Origin: Undaria pinnatifida
Taxonomy: Eukaryota > Sar > Phaeophyceae > Laminariales > Alariaceae
Reading direction: 5' to 3'
DNA: 64,000 nt
Assembly (NCBI GenBank): GCA_012845835.1
Contig: JABAKD010000005.1
Coordinates: 7,382,655-7,446,654 of the forward strand
Shown one piece after another: positions 23,101 to 32,294 of the stretch. A program made the position numbers and the translations under genes. Each line of letters begins with the position of its first letter. Position 1 is the first letter of the stretch. The notes below the pieces were generated by a model. It was not told where the DNA came from, made no database searches, and saw only the letters and a program-made list of their open reading frames with translations.

Positions 23101-25405
23101 GCGCTTTCTTGCAACCGGACAATCCCTCCCCGTGCGCGCCACTCCGTCACGCCTTTTCTCCCTACGTCGTTCCACTTCTGCCTCTAGACCTGACCAAGGC
23201 TCCACCCTTTTACCGACGCAAACATGGATCCGACACCGATTTACAGTACTTTGAATTACAGTACTTTGATATACAGTACTTTGATTTACGGTACTTTGCC
23301 CCCATAACCGTGTACGTAAATTGAACATGATAAACAACAACCCCATCGCTTACTTAGATATTGAACGAACACTCAACTGGGATCTCCGAATATGCTGATA
23401 TGCTGACTACTTGTTTATTTACGGAGCCTTGTTATTCAAGGATAGCAAACAAATAGATACAAATGCGTCTGTCGGCAATGGTCACCTTCCGCAAAACGGT
23501 TTTGCTGTGCTCGCTCGACCACCTCTCGTGCCACTTGAGTGGTTTCTCTTCAGACATGGTCCTCGCTGTAGTAGTATCCGGCTTGTGTCACAGCTTGCGA
23601 AAGCGTCCCGTTTCCGTTGTCTCACACCTGCAACAAGGGCAACCGATTGTCGTTCAGGGCGCAAATGTGACGAGGGCACCTTATCATCATAATCGATGCT
23701 ACGATGGACGATCACTGTGTCTGTCTGCCTATCTGGCTGTCATCATTGTCTCGCTACTCAGAGCGGAGCGTTTCGGTCCCGTCTTGCCGTATGGGTAGGG
23801 TGGTACAACCAGCAGAACACAGGGTCTCGCGCCGTGCCGAGGCGTGGCCATGGCGTGCTGGGCACTCCTGATTAACCCCGAGGCAGTCCTTACAACCATC
23901 AAGCCAGCCTTGCTGCTGATTTACAATTTGGTTTACGATTCTGGCCGCTGATTGGCCTATCGAGTCCTTGCCACACGCCGCTGGCTCTTTCTGGCTCATT
24001 TATGAAAGGTTGGTAATTCCAGCTATAGAGCCATCGAAGTTCCACCGCAAGCGACGAGGCCTTTGCTCAGCGCCAGCTACTGCATGATCTACTTCTGCGG
24101 CGCCGACGCATTCCCGACAGTATGCAACGTACCTCCGGTGATAAAGTGACGGTGGAAAAACGAGCCAAACTATATGCCACCGGGTTTTCTCTTGTGGGGT
24201 GGGTGTTTTCTAAGGGGTGTGTGCTTTGTTCCGTGCTAGTTGTAGTTGGTTCTAAAACTGTACTTTCTAGAGCACAAAATTTGACTTAGTTCAGGAAACG
24301 TATCTCCTGTAAAACGAAAGTGATGTCCATCCTTATCGGAAAGGCAGTTCTCAAATAGGAAAATCAGATGTATGAACGTGACCGCATGGCAGGGAATGCG
24401 CAAGCAAACAACTAATTATCGTCTCCGTCAAGGGTGGAAACTAATACAAATGTTTCACTTTCCCACCACCTCGGATACCGTAGTTCAGTGGCGTTATCGC
24501 CTCCCTCGAACGTGAAGCTCAAATGCTTATTTCACATACTTTCTCGTGTCTACCAGGTATACGGTGGTTAAAAAAAAACATATATTCGCAATTAACAGGG
24601 GTGCGGGGATATACGCGAACATGATGGAGGAGAAGATAAATTGGTGTCATATTGTTACTAAATGGTAGTCTTACTTGAGCTATCGCTGCGACCCAGGTTG
24701 CAGGTATAGGGAGCGTGTTCGGAGTGCAACCCAATGCCGTGTTTTGAAGCGTCCGTCCATTTAAACTCGAGGCTCATAACCTGAAGGAGGAGATGCGTGT
24801 CGAGGCTCTGCATCTCTTACAACAAAGACAGAGCCTCGAAACACGTATTCCTTTCAGGAAGACGATGTACGACACGTGCGCAGCCTTATTAGACTATGGT
24901 ACAAGCACTGTTTGTCACACGCTCTTTATTGCAATGAAGACCGATAAGGCCGCACTGTACGTGCCGCTTTTTACATCATCATACCTAAGACTCAAAAGGG
25001 TTATGAGGAGTAGATAGTAGGGCTGCCAGTTGGCCGACGAAACGTTGCTGACCAATTTCTACCCGGATATATAGTACGATGTATTGAAGATTGTTCCTTG
25101 CGACATTGGCGGGATTTTACGCTTTCGTATCCGATTGGGGCATTTGTAGCCCTCAGTATTGTTGTGTGTTATATCGAGGAATAGAGCAGCTGCTTGGGTT
25201 ACTTCACCACACGAACCTTAACTAGGCGCCAAGCCCGGCCAGCCTACAGCCCTACTAAAAGGTGTACCTGGGCCGGTACAACAAACGCGCCTCGGGGAAA
25301 GCTAAACGGCCAAACTAAAACGTAAAAGGTCCGAAATAAGCCACCCGCAGAGGCCAATCGGATCTCCTTTTGTACCATGGAGGAGAAGGCAACACACGAC
25401 ATCAT
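7926..25405 (-). CDS. FAD-dependent sugar-lactone/alditol oxidase family protein, 18 exons, 670 aa
   Basis: Predicted flavoprotein of the VAO-type family containing L-gulonolactone, D-arabinonolactone and alditol oxidases. Such enzymes oxidise a sugar lactone or polyol through FAD. Exons, 5' to 3': 25405-25268, 24780-24675, 23103-23036, 22716-22644, 20893-20742, 19781-19635, 19044-18983, 18376-18274, 17432-17304, 16907-16717, 16453-16366, 14086-13973, 13148-13029, 12289-12236, 11109-11078, 9341-9200, 8682-8578 and 8114-7926. All 17 introns are GT-AG (263-2279 bp) and all phases agree. The FAD-binding domain (about 155-330) has GSSHSWTPLF, where His196 is the likely covalent flavin anchor. The C-terminal ALO-type domain has IEMR (Glu555, Arg557) and PHWAKW (His617, Lys620), matching the catalytic E-x-R and HWxK motifs known in this family. 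About 150 N-terminal residues before the FAD domain match nothing I recognise. The substrate is unknown. The catalytic part is firm and the first four exons less so. Confidence 0.88.
8578..8682 (-). CDS. Oxidase exon 17 (residues 574-608)
   Basis: GDVFLWVEVLSAVGTPRLKD followed by FNTKVADAWLAIKLK. Acceptor GCTCAG. I place the donor at AAG|GTGACA. An alternative in-phase donor 18 bases on (ATG|GTACAC) would add KVTEIM-like residues. Conservation with copy 2 does not settle the choice. Confidence 0.88.
9200..9341 (-). CDS. Oxidase exon 16 (residues 526-573), Glu-x-Arg motif
   Basis: Contains MPLNVAIEMRFTKHSDSPIC. The E-x-R pair (Glu555, Arg557) corresponds to the catalytic pair of alditol and lactone oxidases. 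It matches 62673-62814 in the second gene copy with only a few substitutions. Confidence 0.95.
9713..9885. mobile_element. Small inverted-repeat element (MITE A), copy 1
   Basis: Terminal inverted repeats of about 38 bp: CTTACCACGTATTCGACAAC at the left against the complement of TTATCGAAAAAGCGGTAAGG at the right. The body is about 90 bp and includes a GGGTTAGGGCTAGGG stretch. The element is flanked by near-identical CGGAGGGCCGCCG(G/A)AGG sequences at 9690 and 9888. It lies in intron 15 of the oxidase gene. A related copy is at 34801-34971. It has no coding capacity. Confidence 0.7.
11078..11109 (-). CDS. Oxidase exon 15, 32-bp micro-exon (residues 516-526)
   Basis: VCIKCDPDFT plus two bases that make Asn with exon 16, giving DPDFTNAYKAVQD across the junction. 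Acceptor TGGCAG, donor GTGAGC. Without it the frame from exon 14 to exon 16 would break, so the phase arithmetic supports it. Confidence 0.8.
12236..12289 (-). CDS. Oxidase exon 14 (residues 498-515)
   Basis: An 18-codon exon, AIHWQKYITTGYPVSDTE. The A-(I/V)-H-(W/Y)-Q segment is conserved in lactone oxidases between the helical part and the last sheet of the substrate domain. Acceptor GCCAG, donor GTGAGA. Confidence 0.88.
13029..13148 (-). CDS. Oxidase exon 13 (residues 458-497)
   Basis: VAKFGDKPTLVSLYSKAAAL then ALEPAFKTSGEVSYETSLGQ. Acceptor CACAG, donor GTATAA, phase 0 on both sides. Confidence 0.85.
13973..14086 (-). CDS. Oxidase exon 12 (residues 420-457)
   Basis: DDDSFFGINQKTSTRFDRNF followed by SITDFLKINLGTEVALPL. 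Acceptor GTTACAG, donor GTGAGC, phase 0. The intron before it (2.3 kb) is the longest in the gene and carries a duplicated repeat. Confidence 0.85.
15567..15780. repeat. Dispersed repeat, copy 1 (in oxidase intron 11)
   Basis: Shares GTCTGTGGGTGATGGGTCGC, CATCCAATCCAATACTT and ATGATCGGTAACAGAGTTA with 15950-16175, though not all in the same order. It looks like a rearranged duplicate inside the longest intron. Confidence 0.65.
15950..16175. repeat. Dispersed repeat, copy 2 (in oxidase intron 11)
   Basis: Begins CCCACCCACCCTA and contains GCGCTGAGGGC and GGCCTCATCCAATCCAATAC. The same order of blocks is found reversed at about 63330-63610, in or near the second oxidase copy. Confidence 0.65.
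16366..16453 (-). CDS. Oxidase exon 11 (residues 390-419)
   Basis: KEFEDQTWDEYNDICSIKTF then NRTDKAVGK. The W..(T/N)NRT-x-K pattern is usual after the first strand of the substrate domain. Acceptor CAACAG, donor GTAAAC. Confidence 0.9.
16717..16907 (-). CDS. Oxidase exon 10 (residues 327-390), start of substrate domain
   Basis: Encodes LDAARTAVRVTDHKCRAREI, then NPLLDLWNNNYAVEIFYFAA. Residues around AVEIFYF correspond to the first strand of the ALO-type substrate domain. Donor GTAAGG. It ends with two bases of a Ser codon. Confidence 0.9.
17304..17432 (-). CDS. Oxidase exon 9 (residues 284-326), end of FAD domain
   Basis: TVCDYVVKTSIIKWDGTRVD through DPEGFAKSIAHFGLLGVT follows the family pattern (T-x-x-D-x-V, then G-x-LG-(V/I)-(V/T)). 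Acceptor TGTCAG, donor GTATGT, phase 0 at both ends. Confidence 0.95.
18274..18376 (-). CDS. Oxidase exon 8 (residues 249-283)
   Basis: Encodes FLPSDVILETVTYGGVVNSA then CHGTGKTQ, the typical glycine-rich FAD-contact segment ending in C-H-G-(T/A)-G. Acceptor CTGCAG, donor GTAAGC. Confidence 0.95.
18983..19044 (-). CDS. Oxidase exon 7 (residues 229-249)
   Basis: VTIGPGVTCGELATFCDSKD matches the V-x-(V/I)-G-x-G-(V/A)-T-x-x-E-L signature of the FAD domain. Acceptor ACCAG, donor GTGAGC. The exon ends with two bases of an Arg codon. Confidence 0.92.
19360..19530 (-). other. Exon-like open stretch inside intron 6
   Basis: In the coding direction this reads GLKVETAVELNKYFVHYLAT and onward for about 45 codons to a good GTGAGT donor, with a TATAG acceptor in front. 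Including it between exons 6 and 7 breaks the phase, and those two exons join perfectly without it. It may be a decayed or alternative exon, or chance. Confidence 0.25.
19635..19781 (-). CDS. Oxidase exon 6 (residues 180-228), flavin-anchor motif
   Basis: Encodes CMGSSHSWTPLFADDGAWLM. The GS-x-HSW motif is the family's pyrophosphate/flavin-binding loop, and its His is the residue that carries covalent FAD in characterised members. Phase 0 on both sides, acceptor CATAG and donor GTAATT. Confidence 0.95.
20742..20893 (-). CDS. Oxidase exon 5 (residues 129-179), start of FAD-binding domain
   Basis: After an acidic SDSSDLEGD run, this exon gives EFRNWAATVQTAPAKVLRP followed by KSTKDVLKALKK. This is the standard opening of FAD_binding_4-type domains (F-x-N-W, then R-P-x-S-x-x-D-V). 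Acceptor CTGCAG, donor GTATGT. Confidence 0.9.
20977..21086. repeat. Minisatellite, GTGTATGAGT-type units
   Basis: About eleven imperfect 8-10-bp units of the form (A/C)GTGTAT(G/C)AGT in oxidase intron 4. Confidence 0.9.
21741..21833. repeat. (CCACAA)n hexanucleotide microsatellite
   Basis: About ten near-perfect ACAACC units, with a CACCAC-rich lead-in, in oxidase intron 4. Confidence 0.95.
22644..22716 (-). CDS. Oxidase exon 4 (residues 105-129)
   Basis: Acidic segment FRDEEETFPGGASTVDVDAA, acceptor TTCAAG and donor GTCAGT. One trailing base joins exon 5 to make an Asp codon. It looks like a flexible linker ahead of the FAD domain. Confidence 0.65.
23036..23103 (-). CDS. Oxidase exon 3 (residues 82-104)
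   Basis: Ends in a perfect GTAAGT donor. With the GAAAG acceptor it starts with two bases that complete the split codon from exon 2. It encodes PLMNWFPRNVRQGRCHFEID. An alternative acceptor 5 bases upstream would break the phase. Confidence 0.55.
23241..23300. repeat. Four 15-bp tandem units
   Basis: TTACAGTACTTTGA(A/T) repeated four times with three or four changes, in oxidase intron 2. The period is a multiple of three and the plus frame stays open (LQYFE/D-type units), but no gene is evident there. Confidence 0.9.
24675..24780 (-). CDS. Oxidase exon 2 (residues 47-82)
   Basis: Preceded by a strong pyrimidine tract and CTTCAG acceptor, and followed by GTAAGA. It encodes VMSLEFKWTDASKHGIGL and further polar residues, leaving one base (A) of the next codon. 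The composition is protein-like, but no domain is recognised. If exon 1 is wrong, the ATG at 24777 inside this exon could be the start. Confidence 0.6.
25268..25405 (-). CDS. Oxidase exon 1 (residues 1-46), putative start
   Basis: The frame opens with in-frame ATGs at 25405, 25402 and 25378. An in-frame stop lies about 100 bases upstream, so the first ATG is chosen. The product begins MMSCVAFSSMVQKE and then has a hydrophobic stretch (FYVLVWPFSFPRGAFVV) that could be a signal anchor or an organelle-targeting segment. The exon ends GCCCAG|GTACAC in phase 0, fitting exon 2. No homology supports it, so this is the least certain exon. Confidence 0.5.
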
Positions 25406-26767
25406 GGGGGGCGCACTCAAAAAATGTTCGCGTGTCCAGGAGACGCCGATTTCAGCATGGATGACACGCGTAGGGGGAGTACATGGCCGCCGAAGCTATG
25501 CCGAGTGAAACCCCCCTGCTGCAGATGGCCCATGACTCCAAAGGGATATGCCGGTACATACAAAAACAATTCGATGGCGCACTCACTATTCCTATTTCCG
25601 AGACCTGCAGACAGGGGGGCTCATATGTACTTGACGAAGTAAAACAAATAGGAAAAAATGTGCTCATTACAAGTGCTCGTAACAGATGCAAACACACTCC
25701 TATCTATACTAATTATAAATCGTTTCGTCCTAAAATGCCGATACCAGCTTCCTCTAGAACTGGTCTGGACCACGTTTTGGGGACAAGTCAGTTGGAAAAA
25801 CTGGCGTAAAATTGTGTTAACCCTTCGGAGGCGACCACAAAGAAGGTGATTGTGATGCTTCCAAGCGTCCAGGAACAAGATCTAGCAGTGCGAGTGTCAC
25901 CATACCGCCCGCCTGCCTCGCAGCTCCTTCCTTTGCGGTTCGGACGCATTCTCTACGGTACCCCAGCGACCCGGATTGCCTCATGTGGTCGATGCCGTGA
26001 TCGTCACTTTTTGTAGCAAAAGGTTTCCCTCTCATGTCCTCAACGGGTTAACAGCGGTACTACTGCTGTATCATATTGCTGTATACTGTAGCACGAGAAG
26101 GTACATAAATCCTACTCCCCACTCTGCTTGGGTTGTGGTTCTGCCCTCGTGTGGAGTGTTGTGTCGTTTTCTGTTTTTGTTGGGTGCCCTCGGATGACCG
26201 ACTGTATGTACTCTTCTCGCTCTGACCAAAAACTTCAATCACAAGCACACCATCACGGCAAGTTAGTTGGTGAGGAGTCGTGGGGCTCACAGCAAGTAGT
26301 AGGTCAGTACGCAGCAGTCAGTACACAACAACCAGGCGCAATTGCATGGCAATATTATTGTAGCCAGCAGGCAGATAAGCGCTCCATTTAATCACTCATT
26401 GTAAGTAGAAGGTGGAGGCTGTTGTATAGTGCAACCATTGTCACGGACACGGGCATAAAAGAGGAAAACTATATCATACAGCTGTGGTCCCGCGTTAGTG
26501 CGGTAGTATCATATACGGTAGTCTTTAGTGCAGTGCCCTTAAGAATCGCTTGTCCCGACGTTCTCGCTCTACAGAGTACTACTACCGCGCTACACTGCAC
26601 CATACCCCGGGATGGTAGGGGGTTTAAATTAGTGGGGATATCGTCGTCTGGCAAGGCACCCCAAATGAGGGACCACGACGATATTATTCTTATTCCTCTT
26701 ATTAATATTACAATGGCTACGCATGGGTGCCGGCGTATGGTTTGTGCGTACCCTACAGAACACAACC
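25406..26767. other. 5' flank of the oxidase gene; no further gene seen
   Basis: Should hold the promoter and any 5' untranslated region of the first oxidase copy. I see no TATA-like or other core element that can be assigned with confidence. The frame of exon 1 stays open for about 100 bases upstream without another ATG. The remainder has only short unassigned frames. Confidence 0.4.
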
Positions 26768-28784
26768 TTGGAAGATTTTGTCGAAACACATAATTGCAAG
26801 CTGTGTGTGGTCTTCCGATCGCGCGTACTACTGAGTGTGACTGAGTGTGTGTCCTCATTAACGACATATTAGTCTAGATAGGTCGGCGACTCTCGTTAGT
26901 ATAATATATCATATAGACTAATACATATTACCACTGACAAGAGCACCAGACATGGACGCGACATCTACAGAACCACAACATCTTCGACGACAGTGGGGAG
27001 AAAACAGGGCGTATAATCGTACACTGGATAATAACAACGTGAAAAAGAAGTACAGACAGATATGTCAACACTGCGGTAGACTACACTACCAACCTATTAC
27101 GCAGGGTATTTCGTGCCTCCGGCCGTTTGTATGGTCGCCTGGCAACCTCTACCAAACGCAATAGCGTATGCCTAACAAAGTAAAGTCACGCTCGCGTTCA
27201 ATAGTGGTGACATCGCATGCCGACGTCACCTCGCTTGTTGTATTGGTAAGATGTATCTCTGTCTTAAAGTTGGCGACCTCAGAGCCCCACATCGGCACGG
27301 TAAAAGTCATGGGCGTAAAATGGTACATGTGAGACAATAATAAGGTGAGAAGGAGGTACAGACAGATATGTTTAATATGCGGTAAACCGCACTACTACCA
27401 ACTTATTACGTAGGGTATTCCGTACATACCGTCTGCATGATCGCCTCCCAACCTATCTATGCCAACCGAAGTATGACTAACGAAGTAACGTAATTGAGCG
27501 CGTGTACACTAAGCGTTCCTTTCAAAGCACTAACGATTCGCATTTCTCCCTTTCGTTCTCAATGGCGGTGACATTGCACGACCACATCATCTCGCCTGTT
27601 GTACTTGGCAATATGTATCTCTTTCTTATAATAGGCGATGTCAGAAAATAATGGTATCTACATGATTGTACCTATCGATTGAAGCTTTCGATCCATGTAC
27701 AATAACAAATTATGAAGCTTCTAGCACGTTGTTTACTACACCTAAGAACTGGGTTGCATACTACATGTAACATCAAACCTTCTAGAATCATTCAAATTAC
27801 CAGGCGGGCGATATAAAGGGGTGTCTTGTTGCTACAACCGTTAGATTCGTCCCCTTTAAGGGTTTATAGTTTCCGCGCATATATTGAAATGCCCGCCCCC
27901 CCCCACCCCCCCCGATCCCTCTTGTTCAAACGCCCCACCTACAATCAAAATTTACCGCAGTAGTAAACACTACCAGCCAACTGATATTTTATCTCATTAT
28001 CCTTCTAGCCATTCATGCCGTAGCTCCAACTCATCTCCGCCCTCCTCCCCCCCCCCCCCCCCCCTTTTTTTTTTCTCTCGCTCTCTCTTGCTCAAAAGCC
28101 CCACCCAATATCGAAATCCGCCAGAATAACAAACACTTCCACGCCCTGGATATCGCCTCATTATCTTTTTAGAGCCGTCCATGCCGCTGCGGCAATTCCC
28201 ACCCCCCCCGCCGCCCCCAACGCCCCCTCCTTCCCCACCACCCGCACCATCGCCTAAACCTAGCACCACGCGTATAGCAAACCCCTACATCTATGCGACC
28301 TAAAGCCCCCCCCCCGCCCCCCCCCCCCCACCCCGCCACCACATCCCCCCCCTCCCCCACACGAAGGATTTATAGTTTCCACGCACAAATTGAGCTGCCC
28401 CACTTGTCCCTCCCCCCCTCCCCCCCTCCCGCCCCCCTTTTGATCAAAATCAGGCCCCCACGTCCTTCAGAACTCCGCCCTCCCCTCGCCGGTTATTCGA
28501 GTTACAGGATTCACTTGATATACTGATGCATTTCCTTCCACAGCTGTCAAATTTTGTCCCCCTCAGAAACGGGTTTTATAGTTTCCGCGCACAGACTGCC
28601 TAACATCACCCTGTTGACCCTGACGGCTACACTGTAGTTCCAAGGGGAGTCGCCGACCTATATCCTTCATGAGGACACAAAACCCGTAATACGCGCAATC
28701 GGAGTATCACACACAGCTTGCAAAGATGAGTTTCGACGAAATCTTCGATGTCACAGCTGGAGTGTATCTTATTTCTTATAATAT
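26768..28784. mobile_element. Inverted-repeat element of the CAGCTGTGAGATCG family, worn copy
   Basis: The right end (reverse orientation, 28620-28784) carries the full family terminus: the complement of ATATTATAAGAAATAAGATA, then CACTCCAGCTGTGACATCG and onward. The left end at 26768 keeps GAAGATTTTGTCGAAAC and TGCAAGCTGTGTG but lacks the outermost bases. The right half is extremely C-rich (27890-28480). Interior 26980-27650 holds two diverged direct copies of a roughly 330-bp unit also seen at 45660-45790. No transposase is recognisable, so it is probably non-autonomous. Confidence 0.65.
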
Positions 28785-29149
28785 TCCCTGTGAGTGTGTG
28801 AGGTGGGCGTTCGAAGAGCTTGAGCACATTAGAGGGTAAAGTGTGCACCCCCCGACGCTTGATGCAGAGCGCCAGATCTCACACGTCGGTCTTCATTCGA
28901 TCAATACAGGTGTGTGAGTGTGTGCCTTTGCATTACATCAAGAGCAGAAGAGAGATCACTTCGAAACAGTAGCGATCGACGTACACCGCATGTTCCATCA
29001 TGACTCGACAGCACTGCTAACAACCCGGGCATCAGGCCTGAGCCGGACCTCCGCTGGCCTGCCACATACGCAAGGAGTACACAGGAACTTGCGTACGAAC
29101 CCGGTAGACCCACAAGTAGCCCACACCAAACTTTAACTCACACTGTAAC

Positions 29150-29460
29150 AATAAGTTATTGATGCATACTGAATTCCACAGATATCTGATGTCTGGTTTT
29201 GTCCCCCTTAATGCGGGTTAGTATACAGTTTCCGTGCGCAAAACAAGGCTGAACGCCTTAGTCCTGTTGACCCTGGTATTTGCAGGGGAGTCACCCACCT
29301 GTATCCTTCACGAGGGTATGCACCCCGTAACACGCGCGATCAAAGTATAACACGCAGCTTACAAACAAAACTGAGTTTTGGTCGAAAAATCCTTTTTGGT
29401 CGATCTCACACACAGCTCAAGTGTATTTTCATGTTTCTAAATACACTTTGTATTAATATA
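29150..29460. mobile_element. Isolated right end of the same element family
   Basis: Diverged match, in reverse orientation, to the family terminus: the GGGAGTCACCCACCTGTATCC and CGCGCGATCAAAGTATAAC blocks and CGATCTCACACACAGCT. No matching left end is seen close by. Confidence 0.55.
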
Positions 29461-29994
29461 GTAGTGTATAATACCACAATAATAACACGAGCAGACTAAC
29501 TGAACTAATATGTATGTGGGTATTCCATATAATACTACTATTATTATTAATAGCTGAACCCATACCAGGTGTGTATGTGGGTATTCCATATAATACTACA
29601 CCATTATAACTGGACTCACACGTATATGGGTATTCCATTTAATATCAGACCTGGCATATGCCCGGTATCAGTGACTGGAGCCTGTTGTAAGGTTATAGAT
29701 GGGGACACAGAGTGCCCCCTGCAGGTCTGCCAATTGAGCAGGCCCTCGGAGAGTACCCACTACTTTCTTTTCCTTCGTAGAGACATTGCTTTTTTCGATT
29801 CCACCAGAGCCCCGGATAGCTTCTGAGATCGGAGGCACGTGCCTCCAATCTATTTCCTAACTTTCCCGCATATAAAACGCCAACCTTTATCATACGAAAC
29901 CATCCAAATGGTCTCAAATTCGGATAGTTACAGGCCTTTCGAGGCCGTATCTTGACACTGTCCTGTGACCACGGACTTGACTACTATGCGAGTT

Positions 29995-30135
29995 AATTAT
30001 AAAAAATGAAAACACACTCCAGCTGTGAGATCGAATATTTTGTCGAAACTCATATTTGCAAGCTGTGTGTGATACTCCGATCGCGCGTATTAAATTACGG
30101 GTTGTGTGTCCTCATTAAGGATACGACGTAGCGAG
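29995..30135. mobile_element. Isolated left end of the same element family
   Basis: Forward copy of the terminus, beginning AATTATAAAAAATGAAAACA, CACTCCAGCTGTGAGATCGA, then GCAAGCTGTGTGTGATACTC. It stops after TGTGTCCTCATTAAGGATA. Confidence 0.6.
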
Positions 30136-30566
30136 TTAATGTGAGAACAACAGCACGTGTTTTGCAGCAGAACAGCAGAACAGAAGGAAGTTGTGGAGAA
30201 TTTTATCATTGGGTTGAGGTTGATATCTTGCGCTTTCGCACTAAAACGGGTTTTAATTATTGCAGCAGCAACACCTCTTATTAACCCGTTTCAGCAGCTA
30301 CTTCATACGAAGTATATGTTATGGTCATTATTAAGATATTAGTCTAGACTAATAGTAGTTGTAGCTCTCGCTAAGAACTCGCGCTGGTGCATATTTGGAA
30401 GTGCCGTCAACCACTGTGCGCGCGCAATAAAATTCCAATTGCTTCCCTCCGCAAGTTTCAGTCCCAGTAGTTTACTACTACTAATATTGTCAGAAATAAC
30501 GTGATCACTGATTTACTCGTAGAGTTGAAAGCAATTATACATAGTCTATAGTCTAGACTACTGCTG

Positions 30567-30925
30567 TAACTCGTACGTCGTATATAGTTTGGGTTCAATG
30601 AGGCCTCTCCGCTGCGATCAGCCGGAGACTCTCACCTAGATCGACTACGCCCGCGTTGATTCGATGGTAATCAACACGCACCTCGTCGCAGAGAGGAATA
30701 CCCCGGTAAAATAAGCACTTGAAAATAAAACTGATGTCGTTGTCGGCGTGTCTCGCGCACAATGATGGACGGGCGGGATGGTCTGTTTTCCCTAACCGTT
30801 TCCTACTCTCTCTAGCTGCCGCACGGGAGCCGACGGTGCTAGTGGGATCGTCTTGCTTTTTCTGTACAGCTTTAACTCGTACTTCGGAGTATATAGTTTG
30901 GGATCAACGAGGCCTCTCTGCTGTG
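30567..30925. repeat. Pair of 50-bp direct repeats 0.3 kb apart
   Basis: TATATAGTTTGGGTTCAATG plus AGGCCTCTCCGCTG at 30580-30615 is repeated with a few changes at 30888-30922. The 250 bases between have no recognised content. Confidence 0.6.
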
Positions 30926-31049
30926 GCATGAGGTCGCACCCATACTTACTTGTTGCCCCTTTGCCCATCTCTCAGGGCGCAGGTTATTTGTCTCTTGTTG
31001 GCATCCTTCCTTCGGGCTTCTTGTCGTCCTTATGATACCCAAACTTCTA

Positions 31050-32000
31050 TTATCGTACCTTGAGCCCTAGTAGATTCGGCTTCGATAGTCCCGTGCACAC
31101 GCTGTGTACGAACGTGCTAACTTTGCGGTCAGCTGGAGGACATCCGCCTCTATGAACGCCGTTTGGCGAGAACGCTTCACCTCCGCCACGGCTGAGGACG
31201 CTGTTAACCCTATGTCCCTGTGCGTGCGACGGTTGTGGACTGTCACCCCACGTACTCCACAAAATGCCCATAGCCGTACGGTCCATCTTATGGCTCGCCG
31301 CCCCTCCCAGCCGGGAGAGCGCACGGTGCACCGATTCATGTCCTCCGTGCCCGCCGCCCGCAAATGGATCTGGAGGTTGGTGGTCATCTGCGCCGGCGTT
31401 AACGCCACATATCTCATACTCCCGCCTTCTATATCACTCGGGAACAAGAATCCTGACCTCCATGTCAGTGACCCGTGCATGGATTCCGCCTTTTGTCGGT
31501 ACTCTACCACGACCGCGACCGTGCCGGCAGTCTAGGCTCTTCCTTACCACGACTGCTTGGGAGGAACTGCGCAACATCTTCCGCAGAGGAGGGAATTGAA
31601 AATGATGAACCTCTCGCTTCCCATCATCTGCAACAATTTCGACGCAACCGCTACCGACACATTGACACCGCACTTCCCTGTGTATAGAGTGTCACGCAAA
31701 AGACGACCAAGTCCTGAATCAATGCGATGTGTTCTGCTGCTGTGGGCAGCCTCTGTGTGCGACGGCGCGTGTCCCACGCTACTAGATGACGCAGCTGGAC
31801 TGCCACCGACAGAGGTCCCTGCTTTATACCCACCCCGATTCGCCGATATTTCCTCTGCCGTCCGTACCCATCGCAGGGACAGCCCGAAACCCTGGTCTAC
31901 CTTTAGCTGGAATAATCCTACTCACAACCCGTGAGTGGGTGTGAACGCGCCCACCACGGCATGGTTGTCTACGCCCACCACCAGCTGCGCGCGTCAGAGA
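31050..32000 (-). pseudogene. Tyrosine recombinase fossil, Crypton-like
   Basis: Broken recombinase on the minus strand. Blocks such as MTTNLQIHLRAAGTED, LGGAASHKMD-TAMG and EVKRSRQTAFIEAD resemble the C-terminal catalytic half of Crypton-type tyrosine recombinases, which are abundant in stramenopile genomes. The blocks fall in different frames, so the copy is inactive, with at least several breaks. Open stretches up to about 32.1 kb may be its N-terminal part. A DIRS-type retroelement recombinase is an alternative, since the partner genes that would decide are missing. Confidence 0.5.
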
Positions 32001-32149
32001 TGTCTTGGTTGCGCTCAACATCACCCTGTCAAGCAATGCGAACAATTCTTCATAGTTGATGTGTCGGGGTAAACACTTGTGAGGGAAGCGCCCCCATCCA
32101 CCGAGAAAATCGCGACATTCGTACCACACCGCTCCAATCGTCTAAAGGT

Positions 32150-32294
32150 GGATGGCAGCAATTTCAGGGGCTTGCCTACCGGGATCCGGAACGAGGTGGT
32201 GTTCGAATCGCACCAAAATGCCGAGGTATTGTTGTAATCTCGATGGTTTCAGGTCGCACTCGGTGTCCGACAGGAAGTAGCAAAAAAAAAAAAA
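32150..32294 (+). repeat. Possible tRNA-derived SINE fragment with poly(A)
   Basis: GGTGTTCGAATCGCACC resembles a Pol III B box and T arm. A loose A-box-like TGGCAGCAATTTCAGG lies about 50 bases before it, and a 14-base A run ends the stretch. No target duplication could be found, so this is tentative. Confidence 0.25.

Noticed and set aside
23463-23798. Plus-strand open frame of 111 codons inside oxidase intron 2
   Set aside because: No motif, overlapped by other open frames, and no evidence for a nested gene.
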